Of a stretch of DNA of 64,000 bases, positions 8,776-16,779 are shown piece after piece (the stretch's first letter is position 1; each line of letters starts with the position of its first letter). Below the pieces are notes generated by a model. It was not told where the DNA came from. It ran no database searches and saw only the letters and a program-made list of their open reading frames with translations. Source of the stretch: JACCZX01 sp963801035 (lineage in GTDB: Bacteria; Pseudomonadota; Gammaproteobacteria; Burkholderiales; Burkholderiaceae_F). The position numbers and the translations under genes were made by a program. The stretch lies in NCBI GenBank assembly GCA_963801035.1, contig CAWDDF010000007.1:682001-746000 (forward strand), read 5' to 3'.

Positions 8776-9519
8776 CTACGCGGATGGTGGCTGCCGCTGC
8801 AACGCGGGGTCTGCTCGTCGTGGGGCGTACCAGAGATGCATCTGATCTCGATGCTTGATCATGTTGCCGCCGCTGAGCGCACCGCGCATGACAATGCCGA
8901 GCACTTCGAATCCGGAATAGGTGCGCAGCTTTCGGCCCGAAGTTAGAACGGCCTCACGCAAGATGACGAAGCGTCCGAGCTTCTTCAGCGCAATGCTGAG
9001 CGCGATTTCTTCGGCTCCAAACAACCGCTCGTCGAAGCCGCCCGCAGCGTCGAACGCGGACCGCGTGCAGAACACAAAGCAACCGGCTGCAAGCCGCATC
9101 CACCGCATCATCGCCGTGAGCCAGGGCGTCACTAGTTGCGCGTAAAACGGGATCTCGCCATCGAAGCTGACGGCGCCACCGCCGCCTATCGCACCGCCAG
9201 CGAGAGCATCGAGGGCTGCACGCAGGACGCGTTCGTTGATCAGCGTGTCGGCGTCGACAAACACGAGTGTTCCGCCGTTCGATGCGCGTGCTCCCGAATT
9301 GCGCGTCGCCGCGATCTGGCGATGCTGTACAGATACGACCCGCGCACCTGATTCGGCCGCAACGTGCGCCGTGCGATCGGTCGACGCGTCGTCGGAGACG
9401 ACGATTTCATAGTCGATTGCGCACGCCCTCGCGGCCGTGTGTATCGCCATCAACGTCGCCGCCAGCAATGGATCTTCGTTGTGCGCAGGAACGACGAAGG
9501 AGACAAGATTCGATGTCAT
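8776..9519 (-). CDS. Family 2 glycosyltransferase
   Basis: A 247-residue GT-A fold enzyme: VSFVVPAHNE at the N-terminus, the nucleotide-binding VVSDDASTD (41-49) and a metal-binding DAD (89-91). No strong transmembrane anchor is obvious, so it probably acts in the cytoplasm on a lipid-linked acceptor; donor and acceptor cannot be told. The ATG at 9519 is chosen; a GTG at 9570 would add 17 residues and push further into the phaB leader. It sits alone on the minus strand between phaA and phaB, splitting the usual phaCAB order. Confidence 0.82.
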   Translation of the reverse strand: MTSNLVSFVVPAHNEDPLLAATLMAIHTAARACAIDYEIVVSDDASTDRTAHVAAESGARVVSVQHRQIAATRNSGARASNGGTLVFVDADTLINERVLRAALDALAGGAIGGGGAVSFDGEIPFYAQLVTPWLTAMMRWMRLAAGCFVFCTRSAFDAAGGFDERLFGAEEIALSIALKKLGRFVILREAVLTSGRKLRTYSGFEVLGIVMRGALSGGNMIKHRDQMHLWYAPRRADPALQRQPPSA

Positions 9520-9609
9520 TCGTCGATCATAGGGTGCGTACTTCAGGTGCAGCGTCGGCTGATGCTCCACTAATAGTGTCTAATTACAGAAAACACCAAG
9601 GAGGCAGGC

Positions 9610-10344
9610 ATGGCAAAACTGGCATATGTGACCGGCGGCATGGGCGGCATCGGCACCGCAATCTGCCGCAAATTCCACGACACTGGTTACAAGGTGATCG
9701 CCGGATGCGGTCCGACGCGCGATCATGCAAAGTGGCTCGCAGAACAAAAGGCCGATGGCTATAACTTCGTTGCATCGGTAGGTAACGTAGCCGACTGGGA
9801 ATCAACCAAGCAGGCCTTCGACAAGGTCAAGTCCGAAAACGGACCGGTCGATATTCTTGTCAACAACGCAGGCATCACACGCGACGGTGTGTTCCGCAAG
9901 ATGTCGCTGGATGACTGGCGTGCAGTGATCGACACGAATCTGAACAGTCTGTTCAACGTCACCAAGCAGGTGATCGACGGGATGCTGGACAAAGGCTGGG
10001 GTCGCGTCATCAATATTGCGTCGGTTAACGGTGAAAAGGGACAGTTCGGACAGACGAACTATTCGGCAGCGAAGGCGGGCATGCATGGCTTCTCGATGGC
10101 GCTAGCGCAGGAAGTCGCGAGCAAAGGCGTCACGGTCAACACTGTTTCGCCGGGCTATATCGCGACCGACATGGTGATGGCGGTGCGCGAAGACGTGCGC
10201 GAGAAAATAATTCAGACGATTCCGGTCAAGCGTCTAGGCAAGGCCGAAGAGATCGGTTCGATTTGCGTCTGGTTATCGGGCGACGACGCGGGCTTTACCA
10301 CCGGTGCCGAGTTTTCGTGCAACGGTGGACTGCACATGGGATAG
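9610..10344 (+). CDS. phaB: Acetoacetyl-CoA reductase (NADPH)
   Basis: A 244-residue short-chain dehydrogenase that reduces acetoacetyl-CoA to (R)-3-hydroxybutyryl-CoA for PhaC. The cofactor loop is TGGMGGIG (8-15), the NNAG block is at 85-88, and the catalytic residues are S138, Y151 and K155. The spacing and the motifs GQTNYSAAKAGMHGF and SPGYIATDMV match PhaB rather than FabG. An unusually strong Shine-Dalgarno, AAGGAGG, lies just upstream of the ATG. Confidence 0.95.
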   Translation: MAKLAYVTGGMGGIGTAICRKFHDTGYKVIAGCGPTRDHAKWLAEQKADGYNFVASVGNVADWESTKQAFDKVKSENGPVDILVNNAGITRDGVFRKMSLDDWRAVIDTNLNSLFNVTKQVIDGMLDKGWGRVINIASVNGEKGQFGQTNYSAAKAGMHGFSMALAQEVASKGVTVNTVSPGYIATDMVMAVREDVREKIIQTIPVKRLGKAEEIGSICVWLSGDDAGFTTGAEFSCNGGLHMG

Positions 10345-10351
10345 CGCATCG

Positions 10352-11110
10352 ATGGCCGAGTCACGAAAGGTAGCGCTCGTCACCGGTGCCGGCAGCGGCA
10401 TCGGCCGCGCCGTTGCGGTCACGTTACTGAAGAACGGGTTCGACACGGTGCTCGCCGGCCGCCGATTCGATGCACTCGAGGCGACGGCGAAGCTTGGCGC
10501 CGGCGCGAGTGGCGAATCGCTCGCGGTCGCCACCGACGTCGGCGACCCGCTTTCGGTAGATGCGCTCTTCACAAAGATTCATCAGCGTTTCGGCCGCCTC
10601 GACGTGTTGTTCAACAATGCCGGTACCGGTGCGCCTCCCGTGCCGCTCGAAGACCTTAGTTACGCGCAATGGAAAGCTGTCGTCGACGCTAACCTGACTG
10701 GCGCCTTTCTATGCACGCAAGGAGCATTTCGTTTGATGAAGGCGCAGGATCCGCGCGGCGGCCGCATCATCAACAACGGATCGATATCGGCACACGCGCC
10801 GCGACCGAACTCCGCTCCTTATACGGCTACCAAGCACGCGATCAGCGGCCTTACAAAATCATCGTCGCTCGACGGTCGAAAGTACGACATTGCGGTCGGG
10901 CAGATCGACATCGGCAATGCATTAACGGAGCTCGCTGCACGAATGACCAAGGGCGTGCCGCAGGCGCACGGTGCTATTGCGGTGGAGCCGGTGATGGATG
11001 TTCAACATGTTGCCGACGCCGTCCTTCACATGGCGAGCCTTCCACTCGAAGTCAACATTCTCACAATGACCGTGATGGCAACCAAAATGCCATTTGTCGG
11101 CCGAGGGTAA
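10352..11110 (+). CDS. Short-chain dehydrogenase/reductase, substrate unknown
   Basis: A 252-residue SDR with TGAGSGIG cofactor loop (about 11-18), NNAG, and a YTATK catalytic pair (YxxxK); the expected serine lies in NNGSISAHAP. It starts 7 bp after the phaB stop and is probably in the same transcript. A C-terminal EVNILTMTVMATKMPFVGRG tail is typical of a broad SDR subgroup annotated as oxidoreductases. The function is not predictable from sequence; a link to PHA metabolism is only by position. Confidence 0.85.
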   Translation: MAESRKVALVTGAGSGIGRAVAVTLLKNGFDTVLAGRRFDALEATAKLGAGASGESLAVATDVGDPLSVDALFTKIHQRFGRLDVLFNNAGTGAPPVPLEDLSYAQWKAVVDANLTGAFLCTQGAFRLMKAQDPRGGRIINNGSISAHAPRPNSAPYTATKHAISGLTKSSSLDGRKYDIAVGQIDIGNALTELAARMTKGVPQAHGAIAVEPVMDVQHVADAVLHMASLPLEVNILTMTVMATKMPFVGRG

Positions 11111-11146
11111 TCGGCGGCTCAGGCTTCCCGTGTTCGATGCTCGAGG

Positions 11147-11452
11147 TCAGGCGGGTTGCTGACCTTCGTAGCCCTCGATGATGATCAGATCGGCGGTGGA
11201 AACGGGCTCGCGTAGCTTGATCGCCTCCTGATATTCGGCGGACTTCCAGCAATCGAGTGCTGCCTGATAGCTGGGAAATTCGATCACCGCATTTCGAGAG
11301 CGGCTGCTGCCTTCTGGATTCTCGAAGCGACCGGCTCGCACCAGAAAGCGCGCGCCGTACTTTGCCAACGGTTTCGCATTTGCCGCGACATAGGACTTGT
11401 ATTGTTCCTGATCGGTAATGTCAACGCGCACGATCCAGTATCCCTTCGCCAT
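11147..11452 (-). CDS. DUF1330 family protein
   Basis: A 101-residue soluble protein of the DUF1330 family (dimeric alpha+beta barrel, ferredoxin-like). Typical blocks are KGYWIVRVDITDQEQYKSYVAAN, GARFLVRAG and RNAVIEFPSYQAALDCWKSAEYQ. The molecular role of the family is unknown. The ATG at 11452 follows AAGGAGA. It is the last gene of a tight minus-strand run that begins at 18111. Confidence 0.85.
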   Translation of the reverse strand: MAKGYWIVRVDITDQEQYKSYVAANAKPLAKYGARFLVRAGRFENPEGSSRSRNAVIEFPSYQAALDCWKSAEYQEAIKLREPVSTADLIIIEGYEGQQPA

Positions 11453-11481
11453 CACTCTCTCCTTGTTATCGAAGCGCTTCC

Positions 11482-11907
11482 TTATGACACATCAGGCGCG
11501 TGTTTTGTAACGCCCGGATTCTGCACGTAACGATGAGCCACAAACCCAACGAGCAGACAAACGAAAGCAATGACATCTGCCGTCACAACCCGACCGATCT
11601 GTTCGTTGTAGTTGCCTACGATCGCAGCGATCCACAGAAATGAGACGACGCTGATCAGGCCAGCGATGAACGCAGCAGTCCGCAACATCGGTCGAAACGC
11701 TGCAACTATCAGGAACAAACCAAGCAATCCAAAGAGCACTGCACGGTGGCGCATCAAGATGGCGAGGTTCGGTTCGTTGAAAGATAGTCCGTAAAGCGAC
11801 GCTAGCCTTTCGCTGCCGAGCACACCCGACAACGGAAGCAAATGAATCAGCCCGGCCACTACCAGCGTCGCAGAAATCAAATAGCGGACCAGTGAACGCT
11901 GCGTCAC
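11482..11907 (-). CDS. Small four-helix inner-membrane protein
   Basis: A 141-residue hydrophobic protein with four predicted membrane helices (about 10-30, 51-70, 73-95, 107-127). The pattern AxLVVAGLIHLLPLSGVLG and the RHRAVLFGLLG motif occur in a conserved family of small proteobacterial membrane proteins that are sometimes misnamed phosphopantetheine adenylyltransferase. I do not assign a function. The GTG start overlaps the stop of the phospholipase-D-like gene by four bases, so it is translationally coupled to it. Confidence 0.75.
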   Translation of the reverse strand: MTQRSLVRYLISATLVVAGLIHLLPLSGVLGSERLASLYGLSFNEPNLAILMRHRAVLFGLLGLFLIVAAFRPMLRTAAFIAGLISVVSFLWIAAIVGNYNEQIGRVVTADVIAFVCLLVGFVAHRYVQNPGVTKHAPDVS

Positions 11908-13403
11908 AGCAACGGCTTTATTGGCATCATTTGAAACAGCCGCGCCTTGCTTCGCTTGGCAAGCGACACGTATTGATCGGGATCGTCCTTGGCGGCATTC
12001 CAGCTGTTGCCAGGCGCCATGTCCGTTTCGATCGAAGCCTCCACCGCGCGCGCGAGCACCTCATCGTGGATGATCGCGCCGACCTCGGTGTTGAGATTTT
12101 CCGAACGCGGATCGAAATTGAATGTTCCGACATACACCGTCTTCGAGTCGACCACGATGGTCTTTGCGTGCAGCGCAAAGACCGGCATCTTCTTCGTCGC
12201 TGTCGGCGAACGCTGCATCAGCTTGACCTGCACCTCTGGCGCCGGCTTGTATTCGTAAATCTGCAGTCCCATTTTGAGCAACTCGTCGCGTTGGTTTCGA
12301 TAACCGCTGAATGCTGCGAGGTTGTCGGTGGAGGCGAGCGAATTTGTATTGATGCGCACAGTGACGCCCCGCGCGATGATTTGACGAAACAGCTCGATAG
12401 CCCGGTCGGACACAACCAGATAGGGCGACTGGATTACGACGCGCGTTCGCGCGCCATGGACCAGCTTACCGAGGGCCGATGCCGTTTCACCACCGCCGTC
12501 GAGGCGAAAGTGGTTTTCATTTTTGCCGGGTTTATCGCTGATGAACTCCACCTTGCTCCACCGCATGCTTTGCGACACGCGTGCGAAGGACTCGGGCGTA
12601 GCGGCGATCGCAGCGCGCACTTCAGGCGCGAAGTTCTCGGGCGACTTGGCGTACTCATGCAGCTCGCGGTAGACCTGCTGGATCTCCTCGTCGCTCACGC
12701 GCACGTATTTCTGCATCGTTCCCAGGCTGCCGTACAGATCCTCGACCTTGACGCTGATGTCGCTGTTCCAAAAACGCTCGAAGCTCGCACGCATTTCCTT
12801 GACTGTCTCGCCGAGCAGCAGCACGTCACGATCGCGAAAGTTGTACGTATGGTTGTAGTCGAAATATTCGGCCGCCATGTTGCGTCCACCCGTAATCGCA
12901 ATCTTGCCGTCGACCACCAGTGTCTTGTCGTGCATGCGCTGATTGACGCCGCGAAAATCGGTCAGCACGTTCAACAGACGCTTGTGCAGCGGGACGCCGA
13001 CGGAGGTCTGTGGGTTATAGATGCGAATGTCGATCCTCGGATGCCGCGCGAGTGCGAGCAGCGATTTGTCCGGCGCATCGATCAGCAGGTCATCGACGAT
13101 TACGCGCACGCGGACACCGCGCTCGGCGGCACGCAGTAGCGCCGCGGCGGCCAGAATGCCAATGTTGTCGGTGCTCCAAATGAAGTACTGGACCTCGACC
13201 GACTCCTTGGCGTGATCTGCAAGCCAGGCGCGTGCCAAAAGCGCCTCGGTGCCGGTTTCCAGCACGTAAACGCCGCTCTTGCCGGCATTCGCGGCAATCT
13301 GCGAGTCGATGAACGCCATGTGCGCACCGTCGGCAGCGAGTACCGGTGGCGCTAATGCGAACCACAGAGCAAGCAGAGCGACCAGTCGCCATCTCTTGGT
13401 CAT
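11904..13403 (-). CDS. Periplasmic phospholipase D-family protein (two HKD motifs)
   Basis: 499 residues with a Sec signal peptide (about 1-23, cleavage after VLAA). Two PLD catalytic motifs are complete: HDKTLVVD (H158, K160, D165) and HAKTIVVD (H about 412). It resembles the ClsC/YmdC branch of cardiolipin synthase-like proteins, which transfer phosphatidyl groups, but has a cleavable signal rather than a membrane anchor, so a periplasmic phospholipase or nuclease is equally possible. It begins immediately after the stop of the acetyltransferase and is coupled to the small membrane protein downstream. Confidence 0.85.
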   Translation of the reverse strand: MTKRWRLVALLALWFALAPPVLAADGAHMAFIDSQIAANAGKSGVYVLETGTEALLARAWLADHAKESVEVQYFIWSTDNIGILAAAALLRAAERGVRVRVIVDDLLIDAPDKSLLALARHPRIDIRIYNPQTSVGVPLHKRLLNVLTDFRGVNQRMHDKTLVVDGKIAITGGRNMAAEYFDYNHTYNFRDRDVLLLGETVKEMRASFERFWNSDISVKVEDLYGSLGTMQKYVRVSDEEIQQVYRELHEYAKSPENFAPEVRAAIAATPESFARVSQSMRWSKVEFISDKPGKNENHFRLDGGGETASALGKLVHGARTRVVIQSPYLVVSDRAIELFRQIIARGVTVRINTNSLASTDNLAAFSGYRNQRDELLKMGLQIYEYKPAPEVQVKLMQRSPTATKKMPVFALHAKTIVVDSKTVYVGTFNFDPRSENLNTEVGAIIHDEVLARAVEASIETDMAPGNSWNAAKDDPDQYVSLAKRSKARLFQMMPIKPLL

Positions 13404-13973
13404 CTACGAATCACGATAACGAAGCATGAGCAGGGCCGGTCCGTCGGGTGTAACGACCTCAGAGTGAACGACAAAACCCGCGCGTTGGTAGCTTCGAATA
13501 GCTCGTTGATTGTCCGGCGACGGATCGGTTTGCACCTTAGTCACCGAAGGATCCTCTAACAGCTGATGAACGAAGGCATTGACCATCGTACTTCCCAGGC
13601 CGCGGCCCAACTGGTCGGCGTTCGCCAGAAACTGGTCGATTCCGCGTGTTCCAGGATCGGTTTCGTGTTCCCACCAACCGTCACCTGACCCCAATGCGAC
13701 GTAGGACTGGATAAAACCGATTGGCGCACCGGCCAGGAGCGCGATGTACGCGCGAGTTGAAGACGCGCTCGTTCCCCGCGGGAGGTAGTCGCGCTCCAGC
13801 TCGACCAAATTAGGCGGGTCGTGCCACCACTCGGCAACATGCGGCCGTCGCAGCCACTCGTGCAGCATCGGCAAGTCTTCGCTCGTCAGCGGCCTGAAGG
13901 TGGGTATTTGCAACTGAGCGGGACGGTGCGCCACCTCTGCACGCCGCCAATGCGATCCCCGGAAAATCTGCAC
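13404..13973 (-). CDS. GNAT acetyltransferase of the AAC(6')-Ib-like family
   Basis: About 190 residues. The core is strikingly like aminoglycoside 6'-N-acetyltransferase Ib: MLHEWLRRPHVAEWW, SYVALGSGDGWWE, TDPGTRGIDQFLAN, QTDPSPDNQRAIRSYQRAGF and TPDGPA all occur in the same order. The Q-L-G-R-G-L-G stretch is the acetyl-CoA loop. Relatives include chromosomal enzymes whose natural substrate is unknown, so resistance is an inference. The start is uncertain: GTG 13973, 10 bases after the ATPase stop, or GTG 13934. It ends one base before the PLD-family start and looks part of the transporter operon. Confidence 0.8.
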   Translation of the reverse strand: MQIFRGSHWRRAEVAHRPAQLQIPTFRPLTSEDLPMLHEWLRRPHVAEWWHDPPNLVELERDYLPRGTSASSTRAYIALLAGAPIGFIQSYVALGSGDGWWEHETDPGTRGIDQFLANADQLGRGLGSTMVNAFVHQLLEDPSVTKVQTDPSPDNQRAIRSYQRAGFVVHSEVVTPDGPALLMLRYRDS

Positions 13974-13983
13974 TTGCTTCGTG

Positions 13984-15033
13984 TTACGCCAGAGGCCGTA
14001 CTTCGGCCGGATCGATCTCGACTTGCACGCGCGCACCACGCGGGTAGATCGGTGTGGCGGACAGGTGAGGGGCATCCACCGTCAACACCGCTTCGCCGAG
14101 TCGTACTTGATAGCGCGTGAACTCTCCGAGGAACTCGCTCTCCTGAACTTCTCCCTCGAACCAGATCCCGGCCTGGCCGCGATTGGCGGTAATCGTCAAC
14201 GCGTGCGGACGGATCGACACTGCATTACCTTGGGTGCTCCCTGCCAATGGAATATCGCCGAAGTCCCGCGTGACGAAAACGCCGCGAGCGGCATCATAGG
14301 CACCCGCCAGCAAGTTGGTGTGACCGACAAACTCCGCCACGAAGCGATTCGAAGGAGCATCAAACAGCTCTCGTGGACGTCCCACCTGCTGCAAAACGCC
14401 GGCATCGAGCACCGCCATGCGGTCAGCGGTCGTCATCGCCTCTTCCTGGTCATGGGTAACGAAGATTGTCGTGATGCCGAGCGTGCGCTGCAATCGCTTC
14501 AGCTCGAGACGCATCTGCTCGCGAAGCTTCTTATCGAGATTTGATAACGGTTCGTCGAGCAGCAGCACCTGCGGTTCGATGACGATCGTTCGAGCGAGCG
14601 CAACTCGCTGCTGTTGCCCGCCGGACAACTGATTCGGCCGGCGGCGCGCGTAGTCGGTGAGACCCACCAAAGACAGGACGTCACCCACGCGCCGCTTGAT
14701 CTCGCTGCGTGCGACGCGCCGCTCGACCAGACCGAACGCGACGTTGTCGTACACGCTCATGTGCGGCCAGAGCGCGTAGCTTTGGAAAACCATTCCTATG
14801 TTGCGCGCATGCGGAGGCACATCGCTGATGTCGCGGCCATCGACCAGTACACGGCCGCGGTTTGCGTGATTGAATCCGGCAATCAAGCGCAGCAAGGTTG
14901 ATTTGCCAGAGCCTGACGGCCCGAGCAGCGCAAAGAATTCACCGGGCTCGATTGCAAGCGTGATGTCTTGCAGCACCTGGTTGGACCCGTACGCCACGCC
15001 GATGCCGATACATTCGACGGCCACCGCCTTCAT
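13984..15033 (-). CDS. fbpC: ABC transporter ATPase, ferric iron type (FbpC/PotA-like)
   Basis: 349 residues: ABC domain with Walker A GPSGSGKST (38-46), LSGGQQQR signature, and LLLDEPLSNLDKK Walker B, then a C-terminal TOBE domain (about 240-345). It belongs to the FbpC/PotA/AfuC group that energises import of Fe3+, polyamines or phosphonates. The ATG overlaps the permease stop by ATGA. Fe3+ is suggested by the fused permease and the binding protein, not proven. Confidence 0.85.
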   Translation of the reverse strand: MKAVAVECIGIGVAYGSNQVLQDITLAIEPGEFFALLGPSGSGKSTLLRLIAGFNHANRGRVLVDGRDISDVPPHARNIGMVFQSYALWPHMSVYDNVAFGLVERRVARSEIKRRVGDVLSLVGLTDYARRRPNQLSGGQQQRVALARTIVIEPQVLLLDEPLSNLDKKLREQMRLELKRLQRTLGITTIFVTHDQEEAMTTADRMAVLDAGVLQQVGRPRELFDAPSNRFVAEFVGHTNLLAGAYDAARGVFVTRDFGDIPLAGSTQGNAVSIRPHALTITANRGQAGIWFEGEVQESEFLGEFTRYQVRLGEAVLTVDAPHLSATPIYPRGARVQVEIDPAEVRPLA

Positions 15034-16769
15034 CGTGCCTGCTCCAGATTGCGATTGGCTCGATCGGCAAGTACGTGCGAAAGGTACGTCCCCACGGCAA
15101 CCGTCAACACCAGCAAGACACCGAGCGCGGCGCCCGCGCCACGGCCTGATATCGACTGCATGTACAGATAGATGCCATAACTCATCGGCGCCTGCGATTC
15201 CTTGACGACGAGCAGGATCGTTGCCGAGAGTTCAACCGCAGCCGTGATGAAACTGGAAACGAAGCCGGCGAGAATGCCACCGGCCATCAGCGGGATGACC
15301 ACGCGCCGCACCGACCGCCATTTGCTCGCGCCCAGCATTTCGGCTGCCTCTTCAAGGCTGATGTTGATCTGCTGGAGCGCGGCCATGCATGAGCGCAGTG
15401 CATACGGCAGTCGACGTACGGAATACGCCAGCATGATCAGAAGCCACGTCTGCGTGATCGGTACGCCACCGATCTCCAGGCCCTGAAACGTGCGCAGGTA
15501 ACCAATCGCCAGCACGATTCCAGGCACTGCAATAGCGGCGCTCGCTGTGAAGTCGAGCCATTGTCGCGCTGGAATGCGGGTGCGCAGGATCAAATACGCG
15601 ATTGCAACCCCAATGACGACGTCAATCGTCGCTGCCAGCCCACAGTAAAGCAGCGTGTTGCTGATCATGCCGGTGCTGTCTGCAAACACTGTCGCGTAGT
15701 TGGCCAGTGTGTAATCGTCCGGCAACACCGAAAAGCTCCAGACGCGGGCGAATGACAACAGAAATAATCCGAGGTGCGGACTCAGCACAACCAGCAGCAC
15801 AACAACAATGACGCCGTAGGCGAGCCACGCCTCGCCGGCAGACAACCGACGCCGAGCGATTCCGGCGCCGCCTTTTTGCAGCGTCGAATAGTCTTTGCCC
15901 TTCATCACGCGGATCGATAGCCATAGCGCGAGGATTGAGAACGCAATCATGATCACGCTGATTACGTAACCGAGCGGATCTTCAAGGCCGACCTGCGTGA
16001 TTCGCAAATACGCCTGCGGTGCGAGCAGGTTCGTCTGCCCGAGCACGAGCGGCGTTCCGAGATCATCGAAGACCTTGATGAACACCAATGCAGCACCGGC
16101 AAGATAACCGGGCAACGCCAGCGGAAACACGACCCGCGAAAAAAGCCGCCATCCTTTGGCGCCGAGGTTCAGTGCCGCTTCCTCCATCGCGCCGTCGATC
16201 GCGCGCAGCGCAACGATCAGGTTCATCAGAATGAATGGAAAGTAGTGCAGGCTCTCAACGAAGATGACGCCGGTGAGCCCTTGCATGATCGGAATCGAGA
16301 AACCGAAGGTTTCGTCGAGCAGCAGGTTCACCGACCCCGAGCGGCCGAAGATCAATTGCATCGCAACCGCCCCGACAAACGGCGGCATGATCAGCGGCAA
16401 TACGCCCAGCGTCTGGATCAGCATCGCCCCGCGAAACTGGAAGCGCACGGTGATGTAGGCGAGCGGAGTCGCGATCAGCGATGCAACAACAACGCTCGTA
16501 ATCGCTACATAGAGCGAATTCCCGAACGATTCGCGCATCAGACCGGTCGAGAAGAAAGTTGCGAAGTGACCGAGCGTGAAGCTGCCGTCGCCGTCGCGAA
16601 ATGCGGTGATGAACACCGCACCGACCGGAATCAGCAGCAGGGCGAGCAGAAATGCGGCGATGACGCCCAGGACCGCATAAGAGCGCCACGAGGCGCCTAA
16701 GAAGTGGCGTACGTAAACGCCGGTGCGAATTCGCTGAACTGGCAGCGCGTCGGCCGGCGTCACTGCCAT
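15030..16769 (-). CDS. fbpB: ABC transporter permease, FbpB-type fused dimer
   Basis: 579 residues with about 12 membrane helices in two homologous halves. Each half carries an EAA loop facing the ATPase: EEAALNLGAKGWRLFSRVVFPLALPG in the first half and EEAAEMLGASKWRSVRRVVIPLMAGG in the second. This internal duplication is typical of FbpB/AfuB iron permeases. It lies between the binding-protein gene (10-bp gap) and fbpC (ATGA overlap). Confidence 0.88.
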   Translation of the reverse strand: MAVTPADALPVQRIRTGVYVRHFLGASWRSYAVLGVIAAFLLALLLIPVGAVFITAFRDGDGSFTLGHFATFFSTGLMRESFGNSLYVAITSVVVASLIATPLAYITVRFQFRGAMLIQTLGVLPLIMPPFVGAVAMQLIFGRSGSVNLLLDETFGFSIPIMQGLTGVIFVESLHYFPFILMNLIVALRAIDGAMEEAALNLGAKGWRLFSRVVFPLALPGYLAGAALVFIKVFDDLGTPLVLGQTNLLAPQAYLRITQVGLEDPLGYVISVIMIAFSILALWLSIRVMKGKDYSTLQKGGAGIARRRLSAGEAWLAYGVIVVVLLVVLSPHLGLFLLSFARVWSFSVLPDDYTLANYATVFADSTGMISNTLLYCGLAATIDVVIGVAIAYLILRTRIPARQWLDFTASAAIAVPGIVLAIGYLRTFQGLEIGGVPITQTWLLIMLAYSVRRLPYALRSCMAALQQINISLEEAAEMLGASKWRSVRRVVIPLMAGGILAGFVSSFITAAVELSATILLVVKESQAPMSYGIYLYMQSISGRGAGAALGVLLVLTVAVGTYLSHVLADRANRNLEQAR

Positions 16770-16779
16770 CCAAGAAGCG

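Noticed and set aside
11892..13139. A 415-codon open frame on the plus strand
   Set aside because: It is antisense to the PLD-family gene, has no family motifs, and the minus-strand gene has both HKD motifs and a signal peptide. High GC creates long antisense frames.
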